From contig NC_134682.1 in the NCBI RefSeq assembly GCF_024713945.1, positions 2,418,001-2,482,000 of the forward strand: a stretch of 64,000 nucleotides of DNA, in the 5' to 3' direction. How positions within the stretch are numbered: the first letter of the stretch is position 1; every line of letters begins with the position of its first letter. The notes beneath the pieces are model-generated. The model saw only the letters and a program-made list of their open reading frames with translations, ran no database searches and was not told the origin of the DNA. The stretch comes from Dermatophagoides farinae (Eukaryota; Arthropoda; Arachnida; Sarcoptiformes; Pyroglyphidae). A program made the position numbers and the translations under genes. This document shows positions 48,412 through 61,637 of this stretch, piece by piece.

Positions 48412-48546
48412 TTAATGTTGTATACATTGAAAATTTACAAAAGCCTGATCCTCTGATCTTATTTGTTGTTGTTGTTGTGGCTGTGGTTGTTGTCCAATCA
48501 ACCAAATTCCTAAACCTAAAATGGCACAAATGATGGCCATCTTCAT
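48412..48546 (-). CDS. Possible small secreted or membrane peptide, 44 residues
   Basis: I do not recognise this. A frame on the minus strand from the ATG at 48546 to TAA at 48412 starts MKMAIICAILGLGIWLIG, a good signal peptide or single membrane segment, followed by a Gln-rich piece and IRSEDQAFVNFQCIQH. Codon choice is mixed rather than repeat-driven, unlike surrounding frames. A GTAAAT after QAF (near 48443) might be a donor leading to further exons, but none was found. It lies antisense inside the basonuclin-like intron. It may be chance. Confidence 0.22.
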   Translation of the reverse strand: MKMAIICAILGLGIWLIGQQPQPQQQQQIRSEDQAFVNFQCIQH

Positions 48547-49289
48547 CAATTGTCATTGTTCATCTTTCTGGATGATTATGATTATGATTTTGATCGTCAA
48601 CATCATCATGGTCTAGCGACGTCGATATTCAAGTAGTCTCTATATATGAATGAGTATGTGTGTGTGTTTGTATATTGAAGAATACATCAACAAGCTGCTT
48701 CTGGTTATCGGTATTTTTTTTTTATTGTTTACTTGTGATTATTACCAATGAATGGAAATGGGAAAAAAAGCAGAAGAAGTAGAAGAAGAAGAAAATGTAC
48801 AAAATTCAACATATTGAATTCAATGATTGTCATTTGTAAATTTGATCAGAAAAAAAATTGTAGTTTTCTCTAAGAACTTTGCTTTTTTCTTTTCTTCTTT
48901 CTTTCTTTTCTTTATCTCTTCAAAATGTAATTAGAATAGACAAATAGAGTAATCAATTTGTACAATTTTTTTTTCTCTGAGAAAAAAAAATGAAAGAAAG
49001 AATTTCAGTCAAAAAGTCAAATATGGTTATCATCGAGAAAAATAAAATGTTTCGAACCCATAATGTGGTATGTGGGTCTTTCTGATTTTTTTTCAGGGTG
49101 GTTGCCCATCATCATCATCATTATTATCATCATCATCATCATCGATTTTCGATACTTGACGATCACTTTGGTGTATGATTGCTCAGTGTGTTGGTCACAC
49201 TTGATCGCGTACTTGGTTGTCATCAAATTCAATCAATTTTTTGGTGACCAAAAAAAAACTTTGAACAACAAGCCAAAATTATTATTATT

Positions 49290-49354
49290 ATTGGTGGTGG
49301 TGGTCAATTTTCGACCATTTTGTTCACAGAACAAAAAAAACCACCACCACCAAT
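49290..49354. repeat. Compound foldback with nested stem
   Basis: ATTGGTGGTGGTGGT (49290-49304) is complementary to ACCACCACCACCAAT (49340-49354). Inside, ATTTTGTTC (49317-49325) pairs with GAACAAAA (from 49329) around ACA. The outer stem is a GGT/ACC repeat; the inner is unique. Confidence 0.8.
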
Positions 49355-50441
49355 ATTTATTTATTCATTCGAATTTTTTCGTTTTTTTTTTGTTTCGATT
49401 GGCCGAACAACTACAATATTGAAGCAATTACAATATTTGTCAATGTCAAAATGTAGTTGTTTACCTTTTTTCTCTCTCTCTCTCTGTCTTTATTTATAAT
49501 AGCGATCGCTATGTGCCATCATCTGATGATGATGATTGAACTCAGAAAAAACATTACCATTTGGATTACCTGATTTTTTTTGTTTATTCTATTTTTTTTT
49601 CTACAATATTTGTTATTTTCTTTGATGATGATGATGATTCAATTGTCTAGTTGCTGTTGCTGTTTTTATACCACTTAAAATCGACACATCTGGACAGATA
49701 GATAGAGACCAAATAGAATTCATTGACATTTCACATTTGACATGACAATCACCACATATAGAATGTGTTTAATGTATTTTGCTTTGACTTTTAGCAATAG
49801 CATTTGCCCCTCAACAATAAAGATGTATATAAAAAAAAATTGGAATAAAAGGTTAGGGGTTAATTAAACTCCTGCAACCAAAAGAAAAAAAAACACTTAA
49901 ACTTCAACAATACAAGTTAAAGTCATCATCATATTCTTAAAAGTCAAAAAAAAAAAATGTCGATGTTTGATGGCTGAAATCAAAAAGAAAAAAAAGGTGA
50001 TGGTCATTGTAAAAGGGGGGTCGTCCTCTAAAACCATGTAATAAGGTTAGTAAAAAAAAAAATGTAATTCTTCTTGTAGATTGGGAAGTGTAGTTGTTGT
50101 TGTTGTTGTTGTCGTTATGGTTCTCTTCTTTATTCAATTCCTTTGTATGTGATAATCAAACAGAAATTTTTTTTTTAAAAATTCACTTGTCATGTTGTTT
50201 GGTCAGTCAATGTGTGTGTGTGTGTGTGTGCGTATGTGTGTTGAATGTCAATTAAAACATGGATTTCAAAGAAGAAAAAAATTCAATTTTTTTCTTCTCT
50301 TCGTTCAATCAAAAAAAAAAAAAATAAAAAAAAAATTGACATCAACCACCATTGTCTCATCATCAACATGTCTCATTCTTGTTTCATATTTTCTCTTCAT
50401 TTGATACTTGTCAAATCTGCAATGTCCGTTGATGAGAATAC

Positions 50442-50472
<31 letters not shown>

Positions 50473-53400
50473 CGACTACATCATTTTGTTGTTGTTGTTG
50501 TTTTTCTTGATCAAAATAAAAAAAAAGATGACCACAAACATGATGATGATCTATTGATGAACAATGGACATGTATAGAGAATAAAAAAAAAATGTGTAGC
50601 CAATCACGTTTTAATCATGATTAAAAAATGATGATGATGACCACCGTATATTAAATGGACAAAAAAAAGAGATTGATATTACACTAACATATCAGCATTA
50701 AAATTATGCAATAATAATAATATTGTTTAGGTGGACATTTGATATTTTTGTTTGTTTGTTTGTTTGTGTTTTGTCACATGTCATTCATTTATTCATTTAT
50801 TCATGCGCAATTTCTTGTCAATAATTAGTGATTTTTTTCTCTTGCAATCCTCTTCTAAAAATGTTTTCATCCTTTTTCTTTTTTTTTTTTTGATTTTCAT
50901 TCATTCAAATATAAATCTGAATAGATTATCGCATATCGCATAATAATAATAACTATAATTGACCACACATCATATGACAGAGCTACATGGTTAATAATAA
51001 TAATAATGATGATGATCATGATGATCAAACAATGATTATTGAATATGATGATGATGATGATAAGCACAAAATTCATATCCATATGATAATGTGAATGGCA
51101 ATCATATCAAATGGAATATTTTCATCAACAACAAATTGAAGAATTTTTTTTTTTCGTTTTGTCTTTGTCCTCAAACACATTTCATCTTTGCCAAAAAAAA
51201 AACTGTACAAGTTTTTTTCTCTTCTGTTTGTTTGTTAGTTTGTTTGTTTGTTTGTGTTTCCATAATAATAATGATATGTCAATATAGACAAAAACACATT
51301 GCACGACGACGATGATGATGACGACGACGATATAAACAGCCCGACAATGGACAAACAATGGTGATGATGATGATGGAATGACAATCAAATATTTTTTCTT
51401 CTTATTTCAAATATTTTGTTTGTGTGTGTGTGTGTGTGTGTGTATGTGTAAATTGAGAAAGAGAAATGTGAACTTGCTTCACTTGAATAGATGCGGCCAC
51501 ATGTCGCCAAACATCCATCTATTCATCCATCCATCCATCCATCCATTTAACCACACACACACACACACAATAAGCTTAACAATTTTTTTTTTCGTCATCA
51601 TAGTTATTCTCTACCTATTCTCTATGATGCTGGTGTTGTTGTTTTTATTTTATTTTTTGTTTCGTTTGGTTTATGGCAATTATTAATCCATCTTTTTTTT
51701 GTCAAAAAAAAAAAAAAAATTTTTTTTTTCTGTTCACAATCAACCACCAACACAATTGCATTCCATTGTGTGTGTGTATGTATGCACCACACATCATACC
51801 TGTGTCGCCGTCGCTTGTTTGTCTCCTGTTTATATTTTTTTTTTTACGGATGATTCTTGTTTGTGTTTTTTTTTTTTGGTTGCATTTTTGTTGTTGTTGT
51901 TGTTGATTGTTCAAGTTTATCTATTGGCTTATTATTTTATTGTAGAAAATTTTTTTTTTTATGAACAAAGAGAACTTTCAAAAAAAAAAAAAAAAAATTT
52001 ACGGCACATACAAAATACCAAATGTCCATTATTCTTACCTGTTTTTTTTCTCCTTCTTCTTCTTATTTATTATTATTGTCCAACCAATCTGTCCACTGTT
52101 CACTGTGTGTCCACACACACACACACACATACATTAAATATTGAAATAGACAAAACAAAACAAAATTCAAGCGCCATTCTTTGTCAATGAAAAAAAAATG
52201 AAGCTTATTGCTATGTCTATGATTTGATTGCTAATAGTAAGAATAGTAAGAAAAAAAAGGCGATTCAATGTTATTTCGGTGTGTGATGCTAATGTCGATT
52301 GTCTTGTCTTGTCTTGTCTCCATTCTGTTTTTTTTTTTTTTTTTTGAATAATTTTTATTTTTATTGTTATGTTGTTGTTATTCGGTTTCAAGCTTCTGGT
52401 TGTTGTTTTGAATCATCCTCAACAATGGATGGATGATTTGCTTGAATTGACAAAATGTGATTGCTATGGTGGTGGTGGCGGTTGGTCATCATTATTTATT
52501 TGCGGATTCTTTTTTTTTTTTTTTGTTTTGTTTTAATTAATCACACTGAGAGAGTTAGGAAAAAAATGGCCTTCGAAATAGTGTCATGAAATGGTTCATT
52601 GATTTTTCTAGTGGTTTTTTTTTCTTTTCCACAAAAACTAAACTAAATCAAATCGAAAAAAGAAATTCTGGTCTTTGAACATTTCAAGATAATGACATTT
52701 GTCAACAATAATTATCTGGCATTTATCACACTTATATTCATCACGCATACACACATGCACACATCAGGAGAAAAAAAAGAGTTGAATTTGATTAAATAAA
52801 TGTTTGTCATTGCTGTTATTGCTATTGCTAGCCACCAGTGTTTATTATTTATTTTTCCACATTCATTTCTGTGTCGTTTGTTCGTTTGTCCGTTCTTGTG
52901 TATGTGTTTTTAGCACTGGACAAATATTTGACCATTCGAATTCACGAATGAAGTGTGGCCACATTTAGGCTTATGGCTTTTTTTTCATTTGGATGAATAT
53001 TGATGATGATGATGATGATGATGAGATCCAGTTAGATTAAGATATATGTCATCAAATAAATGAATGTATTGTCCCCACCATTATTAACCACTTGACACCC
53101 TCCATTACAATATTCAAAGGAAAAAAAGGATTTTTTTTTTCACAAGTGACCGTTCAATCAATGTCTAAACATTTTTTTTTAGCCATTCAAGCAAATGAAC
53201 AACAACAACAACAACAACAATCAATCGATCGATAAGATCTCGTTTGTTGGTGCTCTCTCTCTCTCTTTCTCTCTCTGTTTCTCTTTCTATTTTTTCGGAT
53301 ATGATGACCGATCGATTCCATTAACCGTTTTAATATTAACATTGAATTCATTTTCAGTTCACTTTTCATTTAGAATCTAATTCGTGTATACACACTATAT

Positions 53401-56400
53401 ATTTGTGTGTGACATTGTGCGATTTTTTTTTTGTCATTGAGACTAAAACCTACTGGACTTTTGTTTTGGATGTTTGTGGATTCAATCAAATATTGACGTT
53501 TTTTTTTGGTATTGTTGTTAACTATGTGTATGTGTGCTGTACTGATTATTGCTTGTTAACGCTAGGCAACAACAAAAAAAAACTAATGGCCCGTTATTCA
53601 GGCTAGTATGGTCGGTTCAATATCAATGATGATCTAAAAGTGAACAGAAAAGAAAACAAAAAAGCAAATGAATTCATGATTCTGAATCAGTGGCAGCCGG
53701 TCATCATTATTGTTAACAACAACAACAACAAACGATGAACAAATGATGTTTAGATAACAACAACAACAACAACAACAACTCTTGCATACCATTTTTTTTC
53801 TTGCTTTTCTGAAGTTATATTTATTTGCGAAAAAAAAATTGGCAAAGAATCTTAATTTATTTAACACATTAACGCTCTGCCAAAAGTTGTCTGACTATAT
53901 TGACCATCAAATATAACGACAACAACAACAAAAACAACAATACATTTGGGAAATTAGTGGCATTCGACATCAACATCAATAACAAAATACACAACTGGAC
54001 AACAGAAAATGGACATTTATTAATTAGCTTTACTCACAATATTCAACAAAAACAACAACAATAGTAAATAATGGCCAAATGATGCCTTCGAGAGAAAAAA
54101 ATCGACAAAAAAAAAGAAAAAAAAAGAGAAAAACGGAAAAACACACAGAGGACCAGTGAATGGGTTAATACATATGTGTGTGTGTGTGGATGTAATCGGG
54201 TACGTTACCCGGGTATTTTTTTTTTCATTCAATTTCTGAATGATGACATTAATAATGACACAATAAAGTATGTGGTAGCTGAAGTGTACATCATCATATT
54301 ATATATATTCAATGTTTGACCAAAATAGATGAAATAGATTTTTTTTTTTTTGGTCCGATCTTTTCTGTTGCCCTTTTTGAATGATAATGAATAATTCAAC
54401 ATTTCAAGATTTGGCATTTTATTCATAGAGTGCTTGCAAATAAACACACACACACACACACACAGCGAGTTAGAGAAAGAGAGAGAAAACGTCAAGATTT
54501 TTTTTTTTTTTGGATCAAAGTAAAAAGTTACCTAATCATAATGGTAAATTTTGCCAGAAATAAAAACTCTATGCTGTTGTTGTTGTTGTTGGATCCATAA
54601 AATATAATGGTCATTTGTGTTGTTATTATTATTATTTTTTTTTGCACACCTTATCTATCCATAGATTTTGTTTATGTTGTTGTTGTTCTAGTTTCATTTT
54701 TTTTACCTCTGATTTAGATTTCAATTATATGTGTATTCGTTATGTGGGTTCGGACAATTGGCGATTTTTTATATTTCGTTTGTGGTGAAAATCTTTTTTT
54801 TTTCTTTTTTGTGTTTTATACGTGTGAGTGTGTGTGTTTGCGCCTTATATATGGGCTTGTTTTTTCATTATAATGTTGATGATGATGGTCGAGAGATGAC
54901 CAAAGCAATGAATCCGTTATTTTTTTTAGGTAATTATGATTATTTAACACATTGGTGATTGTTGTTGGCTACTATTTACGATGTACTCAATGGTTTGTGT
55001 GTGTATGTGACATCCTTAGCCCGTATTTATATGCTTCTTTAGTTTTATATCTGAATGGCAATTTAATTAACATTTTTTTCTGATGTTAATGGTGGTGTTG
55101 GTGGTGATGGTGATGATAGGGTCATAAACAACAACGATGATAATGTTGGTTGATTGGTTGTTGTTGTAGTACTTGTATTTTTGGCCATTATCATCATGGA
55201 TAACAATTTAATGACTTTTGATTATCTCTCTGATGTGTGTATGTATGCCATTGTGGCCACCAATATCATCGTCTCTTTCTCGATCTCTGGTGTGTACATA
55301 TAAGATTTAACTACATTCGTTGGATCTGGTCGGCTTTTTTTTCGTTTTCATTTCTCAATCTCGAGAGAGAGAGAGAAAGAGAGGATTTTGACTCTGATTT
55401 CATTGATGAAAATCACACCAGATGTACAGATTTTTTTTCCGTTTTTTTTCCATTATAAACAAAAAAAAAAAAAAACATACACACGAATTTGGTTATCAAA
55501 CAAACAAAAAAAAGAAGAAGAAAAAGAGTGAAAAACAAAACAGTCATTGACATCAGTCAAGAATTGTGTCTCATAATAATCACAATAATCATAATCATCG
55601 TGACGATTATGATTTTTTTGACTTTTATATGTTATATAGATGCATCTATTAATATTTAGTCGGAACAAAATATGTAATGTATGTGTGTATGATTTAAATG
55701 AAAAACAAAAAAGAAGAAAAAGAAAAACATTATTTATATGCGGTAGCGTCTCAAACGCATACATACACACACACACACACACATTGTGATTATGGTCCAT
55801 CGAATTGTTGTGTACGATTTTTATGATCTTTTCTCCTCTCCATCTTTCAATGTTTGTGATGATGATGATGATGATGATTCTTGTGATGTTTTGCCGACAT
55901 TTTTTTTTATATTTGACATTTACATATTCACAATGCTTTTGTGAATATGGGTATTCTATCGAATTTTTTTTTGTGTTTTGGTGAAAAAAAATTCACTATT
56001 TTTGAATGAAAATGTTCATATATATGGATTTTTTTTGGATGTTAACCCCTTTATTTTCTAAACAACAAACAATAATCAATTTTGAATGTGTGATCCATTC
56101 AATGATGATGTGACCCATTCATATAAACAAAGGTAAAAGGTCAAGTTAGTTATTTGAACAAAATGAACAACAAAAAAAAAATTTCAAATTAGTGGAAAAC
56201 AAAAAATACTAAGGACCACATCCCTTGTGAATTACGATTGTTTGATTGTTGATTGATTGTGTCCAATAAGAAGGTCCAGAGAAAAAAAGCTGAAATGGTA
56301 GAATAAAATGAGTTGAACAAAAAATAATGAAATAAAAATAAAATAAATCGACTTGTTTTATGTTGGTAACCATCATAAGCATCATCAGCATCATCATCAA

Positions 56401-57176
56401 AACATACGTTTGAAATTGATGCGGCTGCTGCTGCTGCTGTTGGCCCAGATAATTCTCTGGCCATCTCATCAATACCATATTCGTGTGTGTGTGTATGTGT
56501 GTATGTCGATCTTATGTAATGTTCTGGGAATGGTTCCATTACTTATATTCAGGCACACACACACATACATTACCCATTTCCCATTGTCTCTTTCTTTATT
56601 CATATGAATGTGCGATAGATTGTTCCTTTGTTGGATCGATCGGTTTTTTTTTGAATGCGTGTGTATGTGTTTACATTCAAATAGGCATTCAAAGACACAA
56701 TTGTTGTTGCTGTTGTTGTTAATGTAATTCTAACGCATCAATTATGGATATCATCATCATAGATGGTCAAGTCATTCATTCATTCATTCATTCATTCATG
56801 CATTTATTCCATTGATATAGTGATCAAAATCAAATTTTTTTTTTCTTCACGCACACACTCATACACACACACACACAAATATTTGATCTTATCCAAGTTG
56901 TGATGATGGTCATTTGGATTCAAAATTATCATTATTATTGTCGTATATTGAATTATTGATAACAACAACAACAACAACAACAATAAAATAATAATAATAA
57001 TAATAATGATGATGATGACCACAAAGAGCAATCCTTTTGATTAGATTTTTTTTCTTCATCATTATTATTTTTATATTTAAACATTAACACTTTGAACACC
57101 ATAATATATGTTTCATGATGTGGTTTATGGTTTTTAATCAATGTATTGTTTTGTTTTGTTTCGTTAATATGATTAG

Positions 57177-57279
57177 GTGCTACGTTGTTCAACACCAAAT
57201 TGTCTTTGTGAATGTTTTACACCAGGAAAACCATTGATGCGTCATTGTGCACATTGTAATCATGGTTGGATAGCACATG
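57177..57279 (+). CDS. Basonuclin-like exon with Cys/His motif (partial gene continues beyond window)
   Basis: A 103-nt exon between acceptor TATGATTAG and donor CATG|GTAAGT. Joined in frame to the exon ending at 47531 it encodes 34 residues, beginning [14 protein letters not shown] and ending with [11 protein letters not shown]. The pattern CxxxxCxCxxFxPGK...RxCxxCxHGWxAH is that of the N-terminal Cys-rich segment of vertebrate basonuclins BNC1/BNC2, nuclear C2H2 zinc-finger proteins related to Drosophila disconnected. Its phase (one base, G) fits the Ala that follows this motif in vertebrates. The conserved middle part and paired zinc fingers are not in the window. It is too short for a frame search and was found by reading the intron flanks. 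Confidence 0.8.
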
Positions 57280-58925
57280 GTAAGTTTGTTTTTTCTTGAT
57301 ATCAAACTAAAAAAAAAAAAAAAAATAAAATTCTTTTCCGTTATTCTAATGGTTGGTCATCATCATCATCTTAGTAGATGACCATCAGACACATATATTG
57401 AATGAAATTCTTAGTGGAAAAAAACACCTTATGTTGTTGCTAGAATATAATATGTAATATGATGGTTAGATGATTATCACTGAGGATGCCAAAAAGAAAA
57501 AAAAATATTCAAAACCTTTTTTGTTTATTTGTTTGTTTGTTATTGCCGTTATCGTTATTGTTTCTTTTTTTCTTTATTTTTCTCTATTCACTTTTTTCGT
57601 TGATTCACATTTCGTGATGTAATCATCATCACCATCATCCAATGGTGTTGTTGTTCATTGATCTGTATGGTCTGTATAGCCATGTGATGGATATATCCGA
57701 TAAATCATTGATGGAATTGTGTGTGTGTTTGAGGAAATTTTCATTTGAATTTTCATTGCTGCAAACTTTATGATAGTACGTTGCATTTTTTTTTTTTGTT
57801 TCTAGTAAAATATCGATTTAAATTCAATGTTTGGTTTCGTTTGGTAAAGTATGAAAAAGATGTGTGTAGAAGATAAATAGTGGCAATGAATCGATATGTA
57901 AGATAATAGATAGAGACAAAGACAATTGGCAATGATGATGGTCAATGACTATCACTATTGATATATTTTGGGATTGATGATTGAAATGGAAATTTTTGAG
58001 GAGTAAAAGAAAAAAAAAGTCAAATATACAACAACAACAACAAAGGAAAATTCCAACATCCAGATAATAAATACCGTAGATGGGGTGAATTTTTTTTATT
58101 TTTGTAAAATTTTCAAAATTTATGAAAAATTTCCATCATCATGATTCTTTTTCTTTTGGTGTATGATGTTTGTGTGTGTGATTAATATGCCTTTTATGTT
58201 AATCGGACAATGCCAGATATTTTGCCATTTTTTTGTTGCTGTTGTTGTTGTTGCCTGTATCATCTGGTTTCATCGGGAATCATGATGATGTTTTTTGTTG
58301 GAACTTTTTTTTTTGCTGGAACCCAGTGAATGAATGAGTTTTGGTGATTTTCCCCTTTTTTTTCATCTTCAGTGTGTATGTGTATTTTTTGTTATCAAAA
58401 TGATTCACGAATGAAAAAAAAAATCGAACAAATTATTATTATTATTGGCTGTGGCAAAAAATCCTATTTTTTTGGGTAACTGACAATTTTTCTTGTGATT
58501 CAGTTATCTTCTGTATATGTGAATGAAAAAAAAATTGAATCAGTAAAATGATGATGATTATGATGGCAGGCAGGCAGGCAGGCAGTCATACACACATGCA
58601 TGCATGCATGCACAATTCATACAGGCAGGATACAAAAAAAAGATGACAACCTAAATTGTCCACTTGGGATAATCACTTATTCATCCACTCTCTCTCTCTC
58701 TCTCTCTCTCATTTTTTTTTATTATTCACGTTTACCATAATCATCATCATAATAAGTCAAAAGAGAATGTAAAGCCCGAATAATTCATGACAACATATAA
58801 GTGGGCATTCTTTATTTTGTTTTATACAATACTTTGCATTGACTTTAAATTGAACACACACACACACACACATACTTATCCATATCTTATCCATTCATTG
58901 CAGAGAAAAAGAGAGAAACTGCTGC

Positions 58926-58928
<3 letters not shown>

Positions 58929-58978
<50 letters not shown>
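58929..58978. repeat. (TG)25 microsatellite
   Basis: Twenty-five uninterrupted TG units, the longest dinucleotide repeat in the window. It is likely length-variable between individuals. Confidence 0.95.
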
Positions 58979-58981
<3 letters not shown>

Positions 58982-61612
58982 TGAATATAATGGAACCCAA
59001 TTTGTCATTCAAAAGTGTAATGTTTGTTTGCCTCGTGTGTTTTCTATACACACACACACACCGATATCAGGCTATTATGTAATACAGAATATTCTGCCTA
59101 CTAGCTACTACTTACTATACCTACTACGTGTGTAATTTGGACACGTGCTCGATTACTACGACCATTACAACATTTATTTTTTTTCCTCTTCTATACCATG
59201 TCAATTAATCACAAATTAATTTAATAAAAATACACGCAATAATAGTATGATGATGCAATAGGAAAAAAAATTATGAAAATTGTGACTGTTATTCAAACAA
59301 ATCTACATCATCATCATCTCACCAATCTTATTATCATCATTTCTGGTTATTTTTATTATTGGTTATTTGTTTTTTTTTATTCATTCGGTCACGTTCTTGT
59401 TTCTGGATCGAAAATCGATTTTTTTTTTGGTTCTTTTTTTCCACTCTCAATATTGAATATTCTGCCAATGTGTAGCGAAAAAGGTAATATTCAAAATAAT
59501 CATTTTTTTGTGTCGTTTGGTCGATGATGATGGAATCTCTAGAGGACACTTTTGCATAAATATTGACAACTTATATATATGAATGTCGGTTGACAGCTGA
59601 ATGATGATGATGGAAAAAATGGCCTCAATTTAGCATCGTTATCATTATTTATTTATTTATTTATTGATTAATCCATCCACCATATTTTTCCAGTAAATTT
59701 AATTCTCGCAAAAAAATGAATAAAACCAGAAAAAAATGATTCACAAATTAATGAATGAAAATATAACTAATGTGTGTCACACAACAACGAATAAAATAGC
59801 CAATTGAATTGTAAAACCTGGCTTCTGGCTAACCTTGGTTGGTTGAATTTTTTTTTTTGATTCACATTCTACAATTGTCAATATGTCAAATGGGTGTGTG
59901 AGTGTGTGTGTGTGTGTGTGTGCATCTGGTGGGATGTTAAATGACAAATGTGGTGACATTTATCTTTGTCATTTTCACTGTCTGGATTTTATTTTTTAAA
60001 TTCTCTCTGTCCGTATTTATTATATTAGTTTTATTATACAAAAAACAGATCAGCCACTACATTGGTGTCCTTGTGTGTGTGTGTGTGTGTGTACATTGCA
60101 ATCAATCTAACACTATGACATGACATTTTTTCCAATTTATTCTTTGTTTTATAATAGGAGCCAGTAAATAGGGAGATAAAAAAAGTAAAGAATATCGTTG
60201 AATGGCTATACTTTTTTTTGTTTTTGTTGCTTCGAATTTTATAATTGAAAATGAACAAAAAATCCACATTCTTTGTGTGTGTGTGAGTGGATAGATTTGA
60301 TAGTCGGATGTTCTTGTCATCATCATCATCGTTTATCTGGTTCTTCATGATTCTACTTCGTTTTTTTTATGTTCGTATCAATAAGTTATAAATTACTCAA
60401 CATCATCATTATCATCATCTTTATTCTTCATTGTCGTCTCGAACCATTAGACAAATCAAAAAGAATTAAGTAGAAAGATAGAGAGCGTGGAAGAAAAAGA
60501 AAGAAAGAAAGAAAAAAGCTAATAATTCATAATTATAATGAAAAATCTCGCTGCAAACATACACACACACACACACAGATAGATAGATTTTTTTGAAATT
60601 GATTCTTCGTCTTCATAATGATGATGATGCGACAACAGTGAAAAAAACAGAGACAGAGATAGGGCAGATATACTTGGAAAGAGAGTCAGGTCAGGCCCTA
60701 CAATCAAAAAATCAAATCAAGCAAAAAGTGAGATAGATAGAGATACACACACGACATGATGTTCAGACGCGTGCTACTTTTTATGCCTAATATTTGTGTG
60801 TGTGTGTGTGTATGTGATATGTAATATGTCCACATACACACAGACATACAGAATACATGAACAAATTGATGCGGCGTGTGCCAACCAAACTAAACATATA
60901 TAATGGAATCTAAACTGATATGTCTCTGTATATGGTATTTTGAAGATGACGACGGTGTGTCCAAATTGGTCCTGTTTTATGTCTAAAGTTTTTTTCTGGC
61001 ATTTTTTTCCACTCTTTTTGATTGTTTCTGGTTTGATGTGACTTGATTTTGTGACTTTTGAATTTCATAGAATTTTTAGGTTGGAAAAAGACACCAGAAA
61101 AAAATATTTGTGTGTGCGTGTGTTTGCATGTTGTAGAATGTGATGGAAAATGGAATGAAGAATTTTTTTTTCAGAAAAAAAAATTAAATCAAGTCATAAT
61201 GATTTTTCCTAACATCCGGTAATGACATTCTCTCTCGCTCTCTGGCTCTGGATGTTTCGAATTTTTATTTTTAGTACAACATTAAAAGCCAATAATGTCC
61301 AATAAGAATAATAATAATAAACTGAAACTGAAATTTAACCCCCTGCTTTCCCCTGAAATTCTTGTTATTTCCATTCAACATGTCGTATAGCTAGAGAAAA
61401 AGAGAGTGAAAGTCGATTTTTTTTTTTACATTTGATTTGATAAATTCAAGATGCTCATTCATTCATTGATGATGCCATCTCCCTTGGTGTCTGTGTGTGT
61501 GTGCAATTTGTATGATGAAATGAAATAAATTGTTTATTAAGAGAGAAACAGTCACCATTACCACCACGCAAATATAAACAAAAATCTAGAGAATTTTAAA
61601 ATGATTTGAAAC

Positions 61613-61637
61613 CAAAAAAAAAAAAAAAAAAAAAAAA
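61613..61637. repeat. Poly(A) run of about 25
   Basis: An uninterrupted A run. No element body or target-site duplication was recognised upstream, so it looks like simple repeat growth rather than a retroposon tail. Confidence 0.8.

Larger units (their letters stand above)
47532..57176 (+). other. 9.6-kb intron of the basonuclin-like gene
   Basis: Bounded by donor G|GTAAGTG at 47532 and acceptor TATGATTAG ending at 57176. It contains no other recognisable plus-strand exon. It holds the same microsatellite classes as the desert, a compound foldback (49290-49354) and a small minus-strand frame with a hydrophobic start (48546-48412). It is about 150 times longer than the three other coding introns in the window. 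Confidence 0.7.

Noticed and set aside
51699-52190. 163-residue open frame, the longest in the intron
   Set aside because: Lys, Phe, Leu and His-Thr runs come directly from A, T, TTG and CA repeats; no homology or splice support.
52874-52895. TTTGTTCGTTTG resembling the start of miR-375
   Set aside because: Identity stops after 12 nt, the context is a T-rich GTTTGTTC-type repeat, and no complementary arm is present.
53546-53560. TTATTGCTTG resembling the start of miR-137
   Set aside because: Only ten bases match and the rest differs; expected by chance in AT-rich DNA.
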